A stretch of DNA of 64,000 nucleotides from an uncultured Monoglobus sp. (GCA_947628795.1 CANRBF010000003.1:62001-126000); one strand, 5' to 3'. Shown: positions 25,634 to 34,485, numbered from the stretch's first letter. Notes: a model not told the origin generated them from the sequence alone. Made by a program: numbers and translations.

Positions 25634-26182
25634 ATGCAAATTTCCGATCAAAAAAACAAAACTCAAAAAGGCGGCGTTCGAGGGCTCAAAACGCTTATCG
25701 CGGCCGCGCTGCTGATCGCGCTGAGCATGACGCTGAAGAGGTTCAGCATAACCGCGGGGCCGTTCAGATTCAGTCTCGAGAATTTGCCGCTGCTGCTGTC
25801 GGGCATAATGCTGGGCCCGGCCGTCGGCTTTGTCTGCGGCGTCGCGGCGGACATACTGGGCTGCTTTATCTCGGGCTTCACGATAATTCCGATAATCACG
25901 CTCGGCGCCGCCGTGATAGGCTGCGTGCCCGGCATAGTGTACGGCCGCTGCCTAAAGAACCGTCCCACGCTGCGAATCGTCGCGGCTGTGGGGCTCGCGC
26001 ACCTTATCGGCTCGGTAATAATAAAGTCGATCGGTCTGCACTTGGCCTACGGCAGTCCGTGGACAATGCTGGCGCTGAGAGTGCCGCTCTATATAATAAC
26101 AGGAGCGGTCGAGGCGTATATAATTTATCTGCTGATGAAAAACAAGGCGTTTGTGCGCCGAATTGAAGATATGAGGAAGTAG
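25634..26182 (+). CDS. folT: folate ECF transporter substrate-binding membrane subunit
   Basis: The 182-residue S component has about five or six hydrophobic helices, opening with LKTLIAAALLIALSMTLKRFSI and with short loops such as GPFRFSLENLPLLLSG, the usual FolT pattern. It binds folate and docks on a shared EcfA1A2T module encoded elsewhere. The THF riboswitch directly upstream gives the substrate. A strong AAAGGAGG lies 11 bases before the ATG; folC follows after 3 bases. Confidence 0.92.
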   Translation: MQISDQKNKTQKGGVRGLKTLIAAALLIALSMTLKRFSITAGPFRFSLENLPLLLSGIMLGPAVGFVCGVAADILGCFISGFTIIPIITLGAAVIGCVPGIVYGRCLKNRPTLRIVAAVGLAHLIGSVIIKSIGLHLAYGSPWTMLALRVPLYIITGAVEAYIIYLLMKNKAFVRRIEDMRK

Positions 26183-26185
26183 ACC

Positions 26186-27439
26186 ATGCGCGCAACACCC
26201 GAACAATATTTCAAATCTCTGCCCCAAAGAGGCAGCAAACCCGGCCTTGAGCGGATAAGCGAACTTTTGGCGCTGCTTAACGAGCCGCAAAGGGGTATGA
26301 ATATAATACACATAGCCGGCACCAACGGCAAGGGCTCGGTCTCAAAAATGCTTGAGGGGATACTCTGCGCCGCGGGTTACAAATGCGGCTTGTTTGAGTC
26401 GCCCTGTCTTGTCTCGCCCGATGAGTATATAAGAGTATGCCGAAAGCCCGTTGACCGCGAGGGGTTCCTGAGACTGTGCGGTCTTGTACAAAACGCCGAG
26501 CAAAGCATGATCGACAAGCCAACCGAATTCGAGGTTCTGACCGCAATGGCATTGTTGTACTTTAAAGAACAGGGCTGCGATATCGTGATCCTTGAGGCGT
26601 GCATGGGCGGCAGGCTGGACACCACGAATATATGCCCCTCGCCCCTTTTATCAATTATAACCGATGTTGCCCTTGACCACACCGAATATCTGGGCTCGAC
26701 CGTCGCCGAGATTGCCGCCGAAAAGGCGGGCATAATCAAGCGCGGCCGCCCGACGGTGTTCGGAGGAACCGACCCGGAGGCTTTGGATGTGATAAAAAGC
26801 GAGTGCGAAAAGCTCGGCTCTCCGCTTGTGACCGTCGATCACGGACGGCTTGAAAATCTCAGATTTTCCCTTGAGCGAACCGTGTTTGATTTCGGGGATT
26901 ATAAAGATATTTCCATGCCGCTGCTCGGAGCGTATCAGCCGAAAAACGCGGCGGCCGCTCTGACAGCGGCGGAGATTCTTTGCAAAAACGGCATTAAGAT
27001 CGGCCGCGCCGACTTATACGAGGGTTTGGGCTCTCTGCGCCACCGCGGCAGATTTGAGCTGCTTCGCCGCGAACCGATCGTGATCTATGACGGAGCCCAC
27101 AACCCGAACGGAGCGGCGACGGCCGCCGAGAGCATGAAAATTTATTTCGGAGAAAAAAAGGCTGCGCTTGTGATGGGAGTCATGGCCGACAAGGATTATG
27201 AAAGAATGGTCGGAATTCTCGCGCCCCGGGCCGAGCGGGTGTTCGCGGTGACGCCCGACAATCCCCGCGCGCTGCCCGCAAAATTGCTTGCGGAGCGTTT
27301 TGAGGCCCACGGCGTTCCGTCCGAGCCTTTCGCGAGCGTGGCCGAAGGCTGCCGAACGGCAATAAATTACGCCGAAACAAAAAAGCTCCCCCTTATAATA
27401 ATGGGAAGCCTTTATATGTATAAGAATATTATATTTTAA
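26186..27439 (+). CDS. folC: folylpolyglutamate synthase / dihydrofolate synthase
   Basis: FolC adds glutamate to folates (and to dihydropteroate in bifunctional forms), trapping them in the cell after import by FolT. The 417-residue Mur-ligase-fold protein has the P loop IAGTNGKGSVSKM, the CMGGRLDTTN motif, TDVALDHTEYLG and the C-terminal YDGAHNPNGA. It is the second gene of the riboswitch-controlled transcript, so uptake and retention are controlled together. Confidence 0.95.
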   Translation: MRATPEQYFKSLPQRGSKPGLERISELLALLNEPQRGMNIIHIAGTNGKGSVSKMLEGILCAAGYKCGLFESPCLVSPDEYIRVCRKPVDREGFLRLCGLVQNAEQSMIDKPTEFEVLTAMALLYFKEQGCDIVILEACMGGRLDTTNICPSPLLSIITDVALDHTEYLGSTVAEIAAEKAGIIKRGRPTVFGGTDPEALDVIKSECEKLGSPLVTVDHGRLENLRFSLERTVFDFGDYKDISMPLLGAYQPKNAAAALTAAEILCKNGIKIGRADLYEGLGSLRHRGRFELLRREPIVIYDGAHNPNGAATAAESMKIYFGEKKAALVMGVMADKDYERMVGILAPRAERVFAVTPDNPRALPAKLLAERFEAHGVPSEPFASVAEGCRTAINYAETKKLPLIIMGSLYMYKNIIF

Positions 27440-27447
27440 TTAAATTA

Positions 27448-27759
27448 TCAAAGCAAATTTCTGTAGTCGCGTCTGCAATCCAAAATATAATCCAAATAAA
27501 CCGTACTGCCTTTGATTTGATAGATCAACAAATATCTTTTTGCGGCAAGCTTTTTGCGGTATTTATTTTTTGGCAACAGCTCATGATAAAGCCATGGGAA
27601 GCTTTCGGGCATAAAAGCCAATGATTCAATTTCCGATATCAATTCTTTATGCAGGCGTTTCGCAGCATCCGGAGACACACGCGCCAAAAAAGCGATATGA
27701 TTTTTAAGCTCCGAGGCGGCTCTGTCGGAGATTATCACGTTATAATCTTTAGCTGCCAT
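27448..27759 (-). CDS. RelE/ParE-family toxin
   Basis: The 103-residue protein has the RelE/ParE fold signature: DYNVIISDRAASELKNHIAF, a helical pair, then RKKLAAKRYLLIYQIKGSTVYLDYILDCRRDY. It is likely a ribosome-dependent mRNase or a gyrase toxin; the family name alone does not decide. The start at 27759 has GGAGG 6 bases upstream and overlaps the antitoxin gene by 11 bases. It converges on folC with 8 bases between. Confidence 0.85.
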   Translation of the reverse strand: MAAKDYNVIISDRAASELKNHIAFLARVSPDAAKRLHKELISEIESLAFMPESFPWLYHELLPKNKYRKKLAAKRYLLIYQIKGSTVYLDYILDCRRDYRNLL

Positions 27760-28027
27760 TGCTTGCCTCCGCGATAGTTTCCGAAAGCATTTTGTCAAGC
27801 TCGCGGACAGTATAGCCGCGTTTGCCGCAAAGTCTGTCTTCCTCGACCGCTATAAGCTCCTCGCGCAGCTTCAGCATTTTTTCGCGCCTCGTAAAGGCCT
27901 CGATGTCCATAACGACCAAATCGCCTTCGCCGTTTTTTGTGAGATAAACGGGCTCGCCGGTGGTTTTGCAAAAGTTTGAAATGTCGTTATAACTGTTTCT
28001 TATTGCCGCTGACGGTTTAATATTCAT
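27749..28027 (-). CDS. Phd/YefM-family antitoxin
   Basis: The 92-residue protein has the Phd/YefM N-terminal DNA-binding region (MNIKPSAAIRNSYNDISNF, PVYLTKNGEGDLVVMDIEAF) and a C-terminal toxin-binding helix rich in Glu and Arg. ATG at 28027 follows GGAG by 9 bases. Its promoter and a near-palindrome, TGCAAAAATTTTATGCA (28042-28058), lie upstream and suggest autorepression by the toxin-antitoxin complex. Confidence 0.85.
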   Translation of the reverse strand: MNIKPSAAIRNSYNDISNFCKTTGEPVYLTKNGEGDLVVMDIEAFTRREKMLKLREELIAVEEDRLCGKRGYTVRELDKMLSETIAEASNGS

Positions 28028-28041
28028 AACTATCAACTCCG

Positions 28042-28099
28042 TGCAAAAATTTTATGCATATTTTTATATAATAATACTATAAAAACGCTACAGTGTCAA
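28042..28099 (-). promoter_or_regulatory. promoter and operator-like palindrome of the Phd/RelE pair
   Basis: On the minus strand, TTGACA (28099-28094), 17 bp, TATTAT (28076-28071), then the near-palindrome at 28042-28058 between the start point and the antitoxin ATG. Confidence 0.6.
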
Positions 28100-28106
28100 G
28101 CGGTTT

Positions 28107-29171
28107 TTACAGTTCGATCAAATCTTTTGTCAGTTTGGTGAGGTTTTTAATGCCGTTTTCGGTGACGGCGACAAGGTCCTCGATACGGACGCCGGTCTTG
28201 CCGTAGATATATATTCCCGGCTCGCAGGACACCACCATTCCGGGCTTGAGAATTATGTCGCTTTTTGGCGACAGGTTCGGCAGCTCGTGGATAAGCAGTC
28301 CCACCCCGTGGCCCAGCGAGTGGCCGAAGCATTTGCCGTATCCGGCGTTTTCGATGACTTGTCTCGCCGCGGCGTCCGCCTCTTTTCCTGATATTCCGGG
28401 ACGTATGGCGTCAAGCCCGGCCTGCTGCGCTTCCTTGACAATGTTGTATATTTTTTTAAACTCGGATCCCGCCTTTCCGACAACGACCGTTCGTGTCATA
28501 TCGGAGCAATAGCCCTTATAAACGCAGCCGAAGTCCATCAGGACGGGCTCATTGTTTTTTATCGGGTTTTCGCCCGGGACTCCGTGGGGCAGGGCGCAGC
28601 GCGCTCCGCTCAGCACTATCGTGTCAAACGAGGTCTTTTGCGCTCCCCGCTTTTTCATGAAATACTCGAGCTCGGCCGCGATATATGATTCGGTGACGCC
28701 CGGCTTTATGAGCCCCAAAACATGGTTAAAGGCGTCGACGCCTATCTGCTCGGCTTTGGCTATTAGCTCAAGTTCCGCTTCGGTCTTGACCATACGCAGA
28801 TCGTCTATCCTGTTCCCCGCGGAACGGAATTCGGTCTCGGGCAGTATCTTTTTAAGCCTTTCGAGCGCCGAAACGGTCAAATGCTCATCCTCAAAAACCA
28901 GAGCGGTTATTCCCAAGCTTTCTGCAAAGCCGCGCAGCATTTCGGGAAGCGGCGCGTCGGCTCCGAATTCGCGCACCTCAAAACCGCCGAACGCCTCCTC
29001 CGAGGCGGCGCCGGTGTAGCGCGAGTCCACCATTATATAATTTTGCTCTTCGGTTATAAGCACGTACCCTTCGCCGCCCGAAAATCCGCTTGCCGCCCGC
29101 ATGTTGTGCGGCGACGTCAACAGCGCGCCCTCGTCGGGCTTAAGGCCGAGAGATAAAAACAAATTTGTCAT
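28107..29171 (-). CDS. Xaa-Pro aminopeptidase family metallopeptidase (M24)
   Basis: The 354-residue protein has the creatinase-like N-terminal domain and a pita-bread M24 domain with all metal ligands: LMDFGCVYKGYCSDMTRT (two Asp), GHSLGHGVGLLIHELP (His), CEPGIY (Glu) and VRIEDLVAV (Glu). It likely removes N-terminal residues before proline using Mn or Co. It is one base from the TIM-barrel gene upstream, in an operon with yqeG. An efp gene, often the next one, is absent here. Confidence 0.92.
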   Translation of the reverse strand: MTNLFLSLGLKPDEGALLTSPHNMRAASGFSGGEGYVLITEEQNYIMVDSRYTGAASEEAFGGFEVREFGADAPLPEMLRGFAESLGITALVFEDEHLTVSALERLKKILPETEFRSAGNRIDDLRMVKTEAELELIAKAEQIGVDAFNHVLGLIKPGVTESYIAAELEYFMKKRGAQKTSFDTIVLSGARCALPHGVPGENPIKNNEPVLMDFGCVYKGYCSDMTRTVVVGKAGSEFKKIYNIVKEAQQAGLDAIRPGISGKEADAAARQVIENAGYGKCFGHSLGHGVGLLIHELPNLSPKSDIILKPGMVVSCEPGIYIYGKTGVRIEDLVAVTENGIKNLTKLTKDLIEL

Positions 29172-29172
29172 G

Positions 29173-30060
29173 TCAATTACCCCCGTTTAAAAAATTTCTG
29201 TATAATTTTTGCATCTCGGCCGCGTCGGATGTCTGCGTTCCCGCCGACTCACATATGATCCTTGGCGTCAGGCCGCGCTCGGCGATCAGCTCCGCGATCG
29301 GCTCAAAATCGGGCTCAAACTCGGTCTCGGCCATGGTGTGGTGCTTCTTTTCGCCCGCTCGGGTGTACTCGATCCTTGAGTAGTGGGCGTGGAAGTTTTT
29401 CGCTCTCTCCGCGCCAAGCTTGTCGCGTATGCGGTCGAATATCCCGCCGATCGCCTCTTTTGTGTTGTATTCGCCCAGCGACTGCGCGTTTATGTGGCCG
29501 AAGTCAAGTGTGGGGATCATGCGCTCGTCGATCAGGCAGAGCTTTATAACCTCGTCCACGTTTCCGAGCTGCTTGACCTTGCCCATGGTCTCGGGGCATA
29601 TCCTGATGTGACCCAGTCCCGCCTCGTCGGCCGCCTTCACGGCGCGGCTCAGCGTGTCCGTCGCCAGGCGCAGCGCCTCAAGCCTCGTTATCTGGCCGCA
29701 GGAGCCCGAGTGCACCACGATGCGGTCGGCTCCCATTTGATCGGCCGCCCGAAGGGTCTGTATAATATAGTCTATGCTGCGGTCGCGCTTTTCGGGCTCG
29801 ACCGACGACAGGCTTATGTAGTAGGGCGCATGTATCGAGAGACGGATATTTTTTCCGGCCGCCAGCTTTCCGAAATCCCGCGCCGAGTCCTCGGATATCT
29901 TGACGCCTCTGCCGCATTGGTACTCATACGCCGAGAGCCCGTGCCTGTCCAGCCAGTCGGGTATCTGAAACACCGTGCGCCCGCCCGACTCGTAAAAATC
30001 CTCCGAGTTTCCCGCGGGACCGAACAGCGCGAAATCCTCTTTTTTGAACTCAAGTTTCAT
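29173..30060 (-). CDS. AP-endonuclease-IV-like TIM barrel protein
   Basis: The 295-residue protein has the endonuclease IV / xylose isomerase-like barrel (AP2Ec): LSIHAPYYISLSS, IVVHSGSC, ICPETMGK, PTLDFGHINA and FHAHYSRIEY place the His, Glu and Asp zinc ligands expected for Nfo-type enzymes. It may cleave abasic sites in DNA, though family members with this divergence also include sugar isomerases. ATG at 30060 has GAGG 6 bases upstream and overlaps the end of yqeG by 11 bases. Confidence 0.8.
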   Translation of the reverse strand: MKLEFKKEDFALFGPAGNSEDFYESGGRTVFQIPDWLDRHGLSAYEYQCGRGVKISEDSARDFGKLAAGKNIRLSIHAPYYISLSSVEPEKRDRSIDYIIQTLRAADQMGADRIVVHSGSCGQITRLEALRLATDTLSRAVKAADEAGLGHIRICPETMGKVKQLGNVDEVIKLCLIDERMIPTLDFGHINAQSLGEYNTKEAIGGIFDRIRDKLGAERAKNFHAHYSRIEYTRAGEKKHHTMAETEFEPDFEPIAELIAERGLTPRIICESAGTQTSDAAEMQKLYRNFLNGGN

Positions 30061-30559
30061 AGTGATCCTCACCTTTCAGCACCATTTTTTCGAATTTCCG
30101 CTTTATGCCCACCAATCCCGCGTCCTTCGTCGACACGGGCTTCACCAAAAGCGTGGGCATTCCCATTCGCCTGCCGCCGTATATGTCGGTAAACAGCTGG
30201 TCCCCGACCAGCAGTGTTCGATTCGGAGCGGCGCTCATATCGCGGCACGCCTTTTTCAGATATTTTTTAAAGGGCTTGAGAGCCGCGGCGTAATACGGCA
30301 CGCCCAAAGACTCGGAAAACACTTTGACGCGCTTTTCATTGTTGTTTGACACGATGTATGTCTTGAGCCCCGCCTCGCGCAGACGATTGAAAAAATTGAT
30401 CGTGTGTTCGGGTGCCACCGCGTCGTCGTATGTAACCAGGGTGTTGTCTATATCGAAAATAACCGCCTCTATGCCGCGGCTTTTTATGCCGCTTATGTCA
30501 AGCTCGTATATGTCTTTAAGATACATGTCCGGCAAAAATCGGTCTTTGAATCTGCCCAT
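30050..30559 (-). CDS. yqeG: YqeG-family HAD phosphatase
   Basis: The 169-residue HAD IIIA protein has motif I FDIDNTLVTYD, motif II IVSNN, a LKPFKKYL Lys and motif III GDQLFTDIYGG. Relatives are phosphatidylglycerophosphate phosphatase-like or of unknown substrate. It heads the yqeG / TIM barrel / peptidase operon. Confidence 0.88.
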   Translation of the reverse strand: MGRFKDRFLPDMYLKDIYELDISGIKSRGIEAVIFDIDNTLVTYDDAVAPEHTINFFNRLREAGLKTYIVSNNNEKRVKVFSESLGVPYYAAALKPFKKYLKKACRDMSAAPNRTLLVGDQLFTDIYGGRRMGMPTLLVKPVSTKDAGLVGIKRKFEKMVLKGEDHYET

Positions 30560-30579
30560 GTTTTTCCTCCGAATTTTTT

Positions 30580-30624
30580 AAAATAAAAGGACCGCAAAAC
30601 AATTCGCTCGTCTTTTTGCGGTCC
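30580..30624 (-). terminator. intrinsic terminator of rpsU
   Basis: On the minus strand an 11-bp perfect stem GGACCGCAAAA/TTTTGCGGTCC (30624-30614 with 30599-30589) is followed by TTTTATTTT. It lies 70 bases after the rpsU stop and before yqeG. Confidence 0.88.
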
Positions 30625-30694
30625 AAATAAACTAATTAAATTAACATTCTAAATATTTTGCCGTTACGCGGCGGGGAATGTCAATAACAGAAAA

Positions 30695-30868
30695 CTAATA
30701 CTTGCGCTTTCTTGCGGCCTCTGATTTCTTCTTGCGTCTAACGCTGGGCTTTTCATAGTGCTCTCTCTTTCTGACCTCGGATAAAACACCGGCCTTGGCG
30801 CATGAACGCTTGAAGCGGCGAAGGGCGCTGTCCAGCGATTCATTTTCTTTAACTCTAACTTCTGCCAT
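30695..30868 (-). CDS. rpsU: 30S ribosomal protein S21
   Basis: The 57-residue protein begins [20 protein letters not shown] and ends in a very basic [14 protein letters not shown] tail, as in all bS21. The start at 30868 follows a GGAGGGAGGG site. It has its own consensus promoter and terminator, so it is a single-gene transcript. Confidence 0.97.
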   Translation of the reverse strand: MAEVRVKENESLDSALRRFKRSCAKAGVLSEVRKREHYEKPSVRRKKKSEAARKRKY

Positions 30869-30931
30869 TATTTTCTTCCCTCCCTCCGAGTATTTTAAAA
30901 ACACTTAGAAGTCATAAACTCTACTCGAACA

Positions 30932-30960
30932 ATTATACCCGTTTAAAATTAATATGTCAA
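30932..30960 (-). promoter_or_regulatory. consensus sigma-A promoter of rpsU
   Basis: On the minus strand, TTGACA (30960-30955), 17 bp, TATAAT (30937-30932), with a leader of about 55 bases. Confidence 0.85.
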
Positions 30961-31028
30961 GGCATTTTGCATAAAAATATTACAAGTTTTTTAAATATGC
31001 CGTCTATATCCCCAAGATCCGCGAGCTG

Positions 31029-31988
31029 TCAGTAGAGCTTCCGCGGGTTTTTCGGCTCGGTGTTTTTTTCGAAAACAGCCTTTTCCTCGACGCTCGCGTC
31101 CTCGGCCATGTGCCGCCTTATCTGGCGTTCCGCGTTGAAGCTCATGATAAACGCGCATGTGGACGTGAGGATCACAAGCTCCGCGATCACATATATAGCC
31201 AGCAGCGATGTCATAGCCGTTCCTGCCAGAATGAATATTCCCAAATACCAGAGCCCCAGGGTCAGCGCCGCCAGAATAATGACGACCAAAATGCTGTAGG
31301 GCAGGCTGGCGATGGCGAACAGCGCCGAGTTTCTAAGCAGCTGCGTGAATTTCAGGCGGTAGCGCACCATCAGCGGGTACACGAACAGGTGCGATATTGT
31401 GTAGAACGCGAACAGGCAGTATACCAGGTATTTGGCGTATTTGATAAATCCCTGCTGCGAGCCGTAGAAGAATATGCCGTAGAAAAACAGGAACATGAAT
31501 ATTATGTCGATGACAAACACCGCCAGCGACTGCTTGAGGTTGTCCTTTATCGCGTCCCAAAAGTCGCTCAGTATGAACGAGTGCTCCTCGCGGGAGTAGT
31601 TGCGCAGAACGTAGTGCATCGCCGCGTAAGCCGGTCCCGAGCCCCAGAACGTGATAAAAAGTATCGTGACCGCCGCGCGTATGCCTATATCCACCGCGCG
31701 GTACACCAACAGAAAGTCGGGATTGTTAAAGTCGGGGGCCGAAAGGCCCGCGATTGCCGCGATCTGGTTCGGAAACGAGCCGAACACCGCGTTTGAGAAC
31801 ACGCCGCTCAAATAAAACAATATCAAAAACGCCGGGATGTTGGCGAGGCAGAACAGCAGGTTCACCTGGATAAGCTTCCAGAACTTGCGGATGTATATCT
31901 CAAAAAACAGGACTGCGCCCTCGCTTCCCTCGCCGCTCTCGTCAACGCCTTTTCCGGGCTTGCTGTAATCTCTGTTAAAAATTCCCAT
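31029..31988 (-). CDS. DUF624 (YesL-like) membrane protein
   Basis: The 319-residue protein has a soluble N terminus (FNRDYSKPGKG) and five or six membrane spans; FEIYIRKFWKLIQVNLLFCLANIPA is the DUF624 opening. YesL-type proteins occur near carbohydrate uptake and degradation genes in Firmicutes but have no proven function. ATG at 31988 has GGAG 8 bases upstream. It follows the fructosamine-kinase-like gene by about 70 bases, with its own promoter in the gap. Confidence 0.85.
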   Translation of the reverse strand: MGIFNRDYSKPGKGVDESGEGSEGAVLFFEIYIRKFWKLIQVNLLFCLANIPAFLILFYLSGVFSNAVFGSFPNQIAAIAGLSAPDFNNPDFLLVYRAVDIGIRAAVTILFITFWGSGPAYAAMHYVLRNYSREEHSFILSDFWDAIKDNLKQSLAVFVIDIIFMFLFFYGIFFYGSQQGFIKYAKYLVYCLFAFYTISHLFVYPLMVRYRLKFTQLLRNSALFAIASLPYSILVVIILAALTLGLWYLGIFILAGTAMTSLLAIYVIAELVILTSTCAFIMSFNAERQIRRHMAEDASVEEKAVFEKNTEPKNPRKLY

Positions 31989-32028
31989 AAAATTACTCCG
32001 TTTCAAAAATAAATTATTATTAAAAAAT

Positions 32029-32057
32029 ATTATAGCACAACAATTCCGAAATTGCAA
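32029..32057 (-). promoter_or_regulatory. promoter of the DUF624 gene
   Basis: On the minus strand, TTGCAA (32057-32052), 17 bp, TATAAT (32034-32029) with an extended -10 (TGC before TATAAT). It lies just after the stop codon of the kinase gene. Confidence 0.55.
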
Positions 32058-32060
32058 CAA

Positions 32061-32939
32061 CTAAGCGTATTTTTTGACTATCCTCATAACGGAGCCCAGA
32101 TAAGAGCCGCCGAACATGTTCAGGTGGTTCAGCAGCTGATAGAGGTTATAAAGGTCGCGCCTGTCGGGATAGCCGGGCTCGAGCGGCGCCGCTTCGCGAT
32201 AGGCGGCGTAAAATTTCGCGTCAAAGCCGCCGAACAGCTCGGTCATGGCTATATCCGCCTCGGCATGGCCGACATAGACCGCGGGGTCTATGAGCCACGC
32301 CTCGCCGTCGGGGCCGCTCATAAAGTTGCCCGACCACAGATCGCCGTGCAGCAGCGAGGGACGCTCGGGCTCGATCAAATATTTGTCGAGGTTATCAAGC
32401 AGCGAATTTATACGCTTTATGTCGGACGCGCCGAAAAATCTTTCCGCCGACTTAAACTGCGGCTCAAGGCGGCATTCGCGGAAAAAGTCTGTCCAAGCGG
32501 CTTTTGGCGCGTTTATCTGCCTTGTGCGGCCGATGTAGTTATCCGAGGCGAAGCCGAAGCTCTCTCCCGAAACATAAGATTTTGTGTCCGCCTTGTGCAT
32601 CGCGGCGAGTTTTTGCCCGAATATTTCCCAAAAGTTTTTAGAGCGCCTGCCCTCCGAGACGTATTCGAGTATCAAAAACGCACGCCCGTTTTCCGAGCCG
32701 TACCCAAGCGCGCGGGGCGCGCCTATAGCGCCTGTTTTTTCTATGGCTTTGAGCCCCTCGATCTCGGCTTTGAAAAATCGTGCCGGAGCCGATCTGTTGG
32801 ATTTCATAAAGGCGAGACCGCCGTTTTTGAGGCGCAGCGCGAAAGCGTCGTTTATATCGCCGCCGTACAGCCGTGATGACGATTCGATCTCCGAGCCGAA
32901 CAGAGCCGAAATTGCTTTGTCAATTGATGAGAATTCCAT
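32061..32939 (-). CDS. fructosamine/ketosamine-3-kinase family protein
   Basis: The 292-residue APH-fold kinase has the catalytic loop LLHGDLWSGN and the metal-binding LIDPAVYVGHAEADIAM, both diagnostic of fructosamine-3-kinases, and LILEYV in the hinge. Such enzymes phosphorylate glycated amines so that they break down, a repair of protein glycation or a salvage step. The substrate here is inferred from family only. AGAGG precedes the ATG. Confidence 0.88.
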   Translation of the reverse strand: MEFSSIDKAISALFGSEIESSSRLYGGDINDAFALRLKNGGLAFMKSNRSAPARFFKAEIEGLKAIEKTGAIGAPRALGYGSENGRAFLILEYVSEGRRSKNFWEIFGQKLAAMHKADTKSYVSGESFGFASDNYIGRTRQINAPKAAWTDFFRECRLEPQFKSAERFFGASDIKRINSLLDNLDKYLIEPERPSLLHGDLWSGNFMSGPDGEAWLIDPAVYVGHAEADIAMTELFGGFDAKFYAAYREAAPLEPGYPDRRDLYNLYQLLNHLNMFGGSYLGSVMRIVKKYA

Positions 32940-32967
32940 TAAAACACCTCTCGGATATTATGTTTGT

Positions 32968-32997
32968 ATTATAATTGTATTTCGGGCCAAGTGTCAG
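32968..32997 (-). promoter_or_regulatory. promoter of the fructosamine-kinase-like gene
   Basis: On the minus strand, CTGACA (32997-32992), 18 bp, TATAAT (32973-32968), 29 bases before the ATG. Confidence 0.5.
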
Positions 32998-33107
32998 TTT
33001 GTAGATCCAATGTTTTATTCGCTTCGGATATCGCCGTGTTGAAGCAAAGCAGCATTACTTAATTATTTCTATCTCAAAACTGCCGTTTTCGTCCGCGGCA
33101 TTCTCTC

Positions 33108-34373
33108 TTATTCCTTCCAAGGAAGTTTCACGTCCGGCATTTCAAGTTTCATCACATCCATAAGATCATAGGTGATGCCGTTCTCGTCCAGCTCACTCAA
33201 AAACGCGTTGACAAACATCGGATCGGCAAATGGCTGAATGAAATCGAGGGTGAATTTGCCGCTCACGGCAGATATTTCGATCACGATCGTTCCGCCCGAA
33301 CCGCGTGTCCAAAGTCTGAAATCGCGAATATACTTTTCCGCTTCGGGATAGTTCAATTTGCCCACATAGCTCACCGTGGCCGAGGTAAAGTCTTTTGTCA
33401 TTTCGTCGATCATTGCCGCGGCAGCGACACGCTCCGAGTCCGACTGTTTCGATATGATCATTTGGGTAATGCCGATCTGGTTCGCCAGGCCCTCCAACAC
33501 TTTTTCATCCGTTGTCTGGGCAAATACCATTTCGCGGTAAGCTGCCGCCTGCCGCTTTAAAGGCAATGTCCGTATCTTCTCGCCGTATTCCAAAAACGCG
33601 GCTCCAACAAGGCACTGATGCGCAAGAGGCGCTTTCAGAGCATTGCGCTGGTTGACCGCCACTGTGACGCGGATCACATCGGGATTATCCGGAAACAAGC
33701 GATGCAGCGCGCGGCTCAGCAAAAGAGAGACCATGGTTGCCGGGCTGCCGTTATTTTCGGTGTTGAAGCGCATAAACTCGCTTTCCGAGAGGGCAATGCC
33801 GTAAACTGTCAGCTGCCGGTCTTCTTCAAGTGCCGCCGCTTTTACGGGATTCAAAGCATTTGCTATTTGACCGCCCGACGGCACGGGAAAATCAGTAATT
33901 CGAACGAGCGGATCATTCCATTCTTCTTCCGGAATAACATCGCCGACAAGACGTATGCCTTCCTTCGGCAGCTTCGCGCCGTATCTCTCGGACACATAGT
34001 AATAAAGAAAAGTACGAATCAGCTCATAAGCTCCCGTTCCGTCTGTGATCGCATGGGATATATCCGCAATGATCCAGTTATCCGAATAGGAAAAGGCAAG
34101 GAGATGATAATTGGCCTCTGCTGTATTCAGTTTTATCCCGGACAAAGAATGGGTGATCACCACCGGGCGCTTATTCGGCGCCAGATAGTACTCTCCGTCC
34201 TTCTTCAGTTCCACACAGAAATACGGATACCTCTCCATAGTCAGATCCACCGCATGCCGCATGGTGTCCGCGTCAACCAAATCACGCATGCGAATGCGCA
34301 TATGGATGAGATGGGACTGTCCCCAGTTTGATGAATAAAGTGTGCGCCACTCCGTAAAAAGTTTCTGATTCAT
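33108..34373 (-). CDS. condensation-domain-like acyltransferase
   Basis: The 421-residue protein looks like a member of the CoA-dependent acyltransferase / condensation superfamily (alcohol acetyltransferase, PapA-like). Its likely active site is SHAITDG, the HxxxDG motif with His107 and Asp111. The second half has a VTVAVNQRNAL segment and FADPMFVNAFLSEL near the end. No carrier protein, synthetase or other biosynthetic gene is near, so acyl donor and acceptor are unknown. GATAGGAG precedes the ATG, and a likely promoter (TGGACA, 18 bp, TATAAT with extended -10) lies at 34440-34469. It is a single-gene unit. Confidence 0.72.
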   Translation of the reverse strand: MNQKLFTEWRTLYSSNWGQSHLIHMRIRMRDLVDADTMRHAVDLTMERYPYFCVELKKDGEYYLAPNKRPVVITHSLSGIKLNTAEANYHLLAFSYSDNWIIADISHAITDGTGAYELIRTFLYYYVSERYGAKLPKEGIRLVGDVIPEEEWNDPLVRITDFPVPSGGQIANALNPVKAAALEEDRQLTVYGIALSESEFMRFNTENNGSPATMVSLLLSRALHRLFPDNPDVIRVTVAVNQRNALKAPLAHQCLVGAAFLEYGEKIRTLPLKRQAAAYREMVFAQTTDEKVLEGLANQIGITQMIISKQSDSERVAAAAMIDEMTKDFTSATVSYVGKLNYPEAEKYIRDFRLWTRGSGGTIVIEISAVSGKFTLDFIQPFADPMFVNAFLSELDENGITYDLMDVMKLEMPDVKLPWKE

Positions 34374-34485
34374 TTTATATACTCCTATCTATTATTTATT
34401 TTATCAACAAACACTTCGCTTTTGTTTGATCACATCATAATTATATCACACACTTTCACGTTTTGTCCAATTTTTTTGCCGGATT

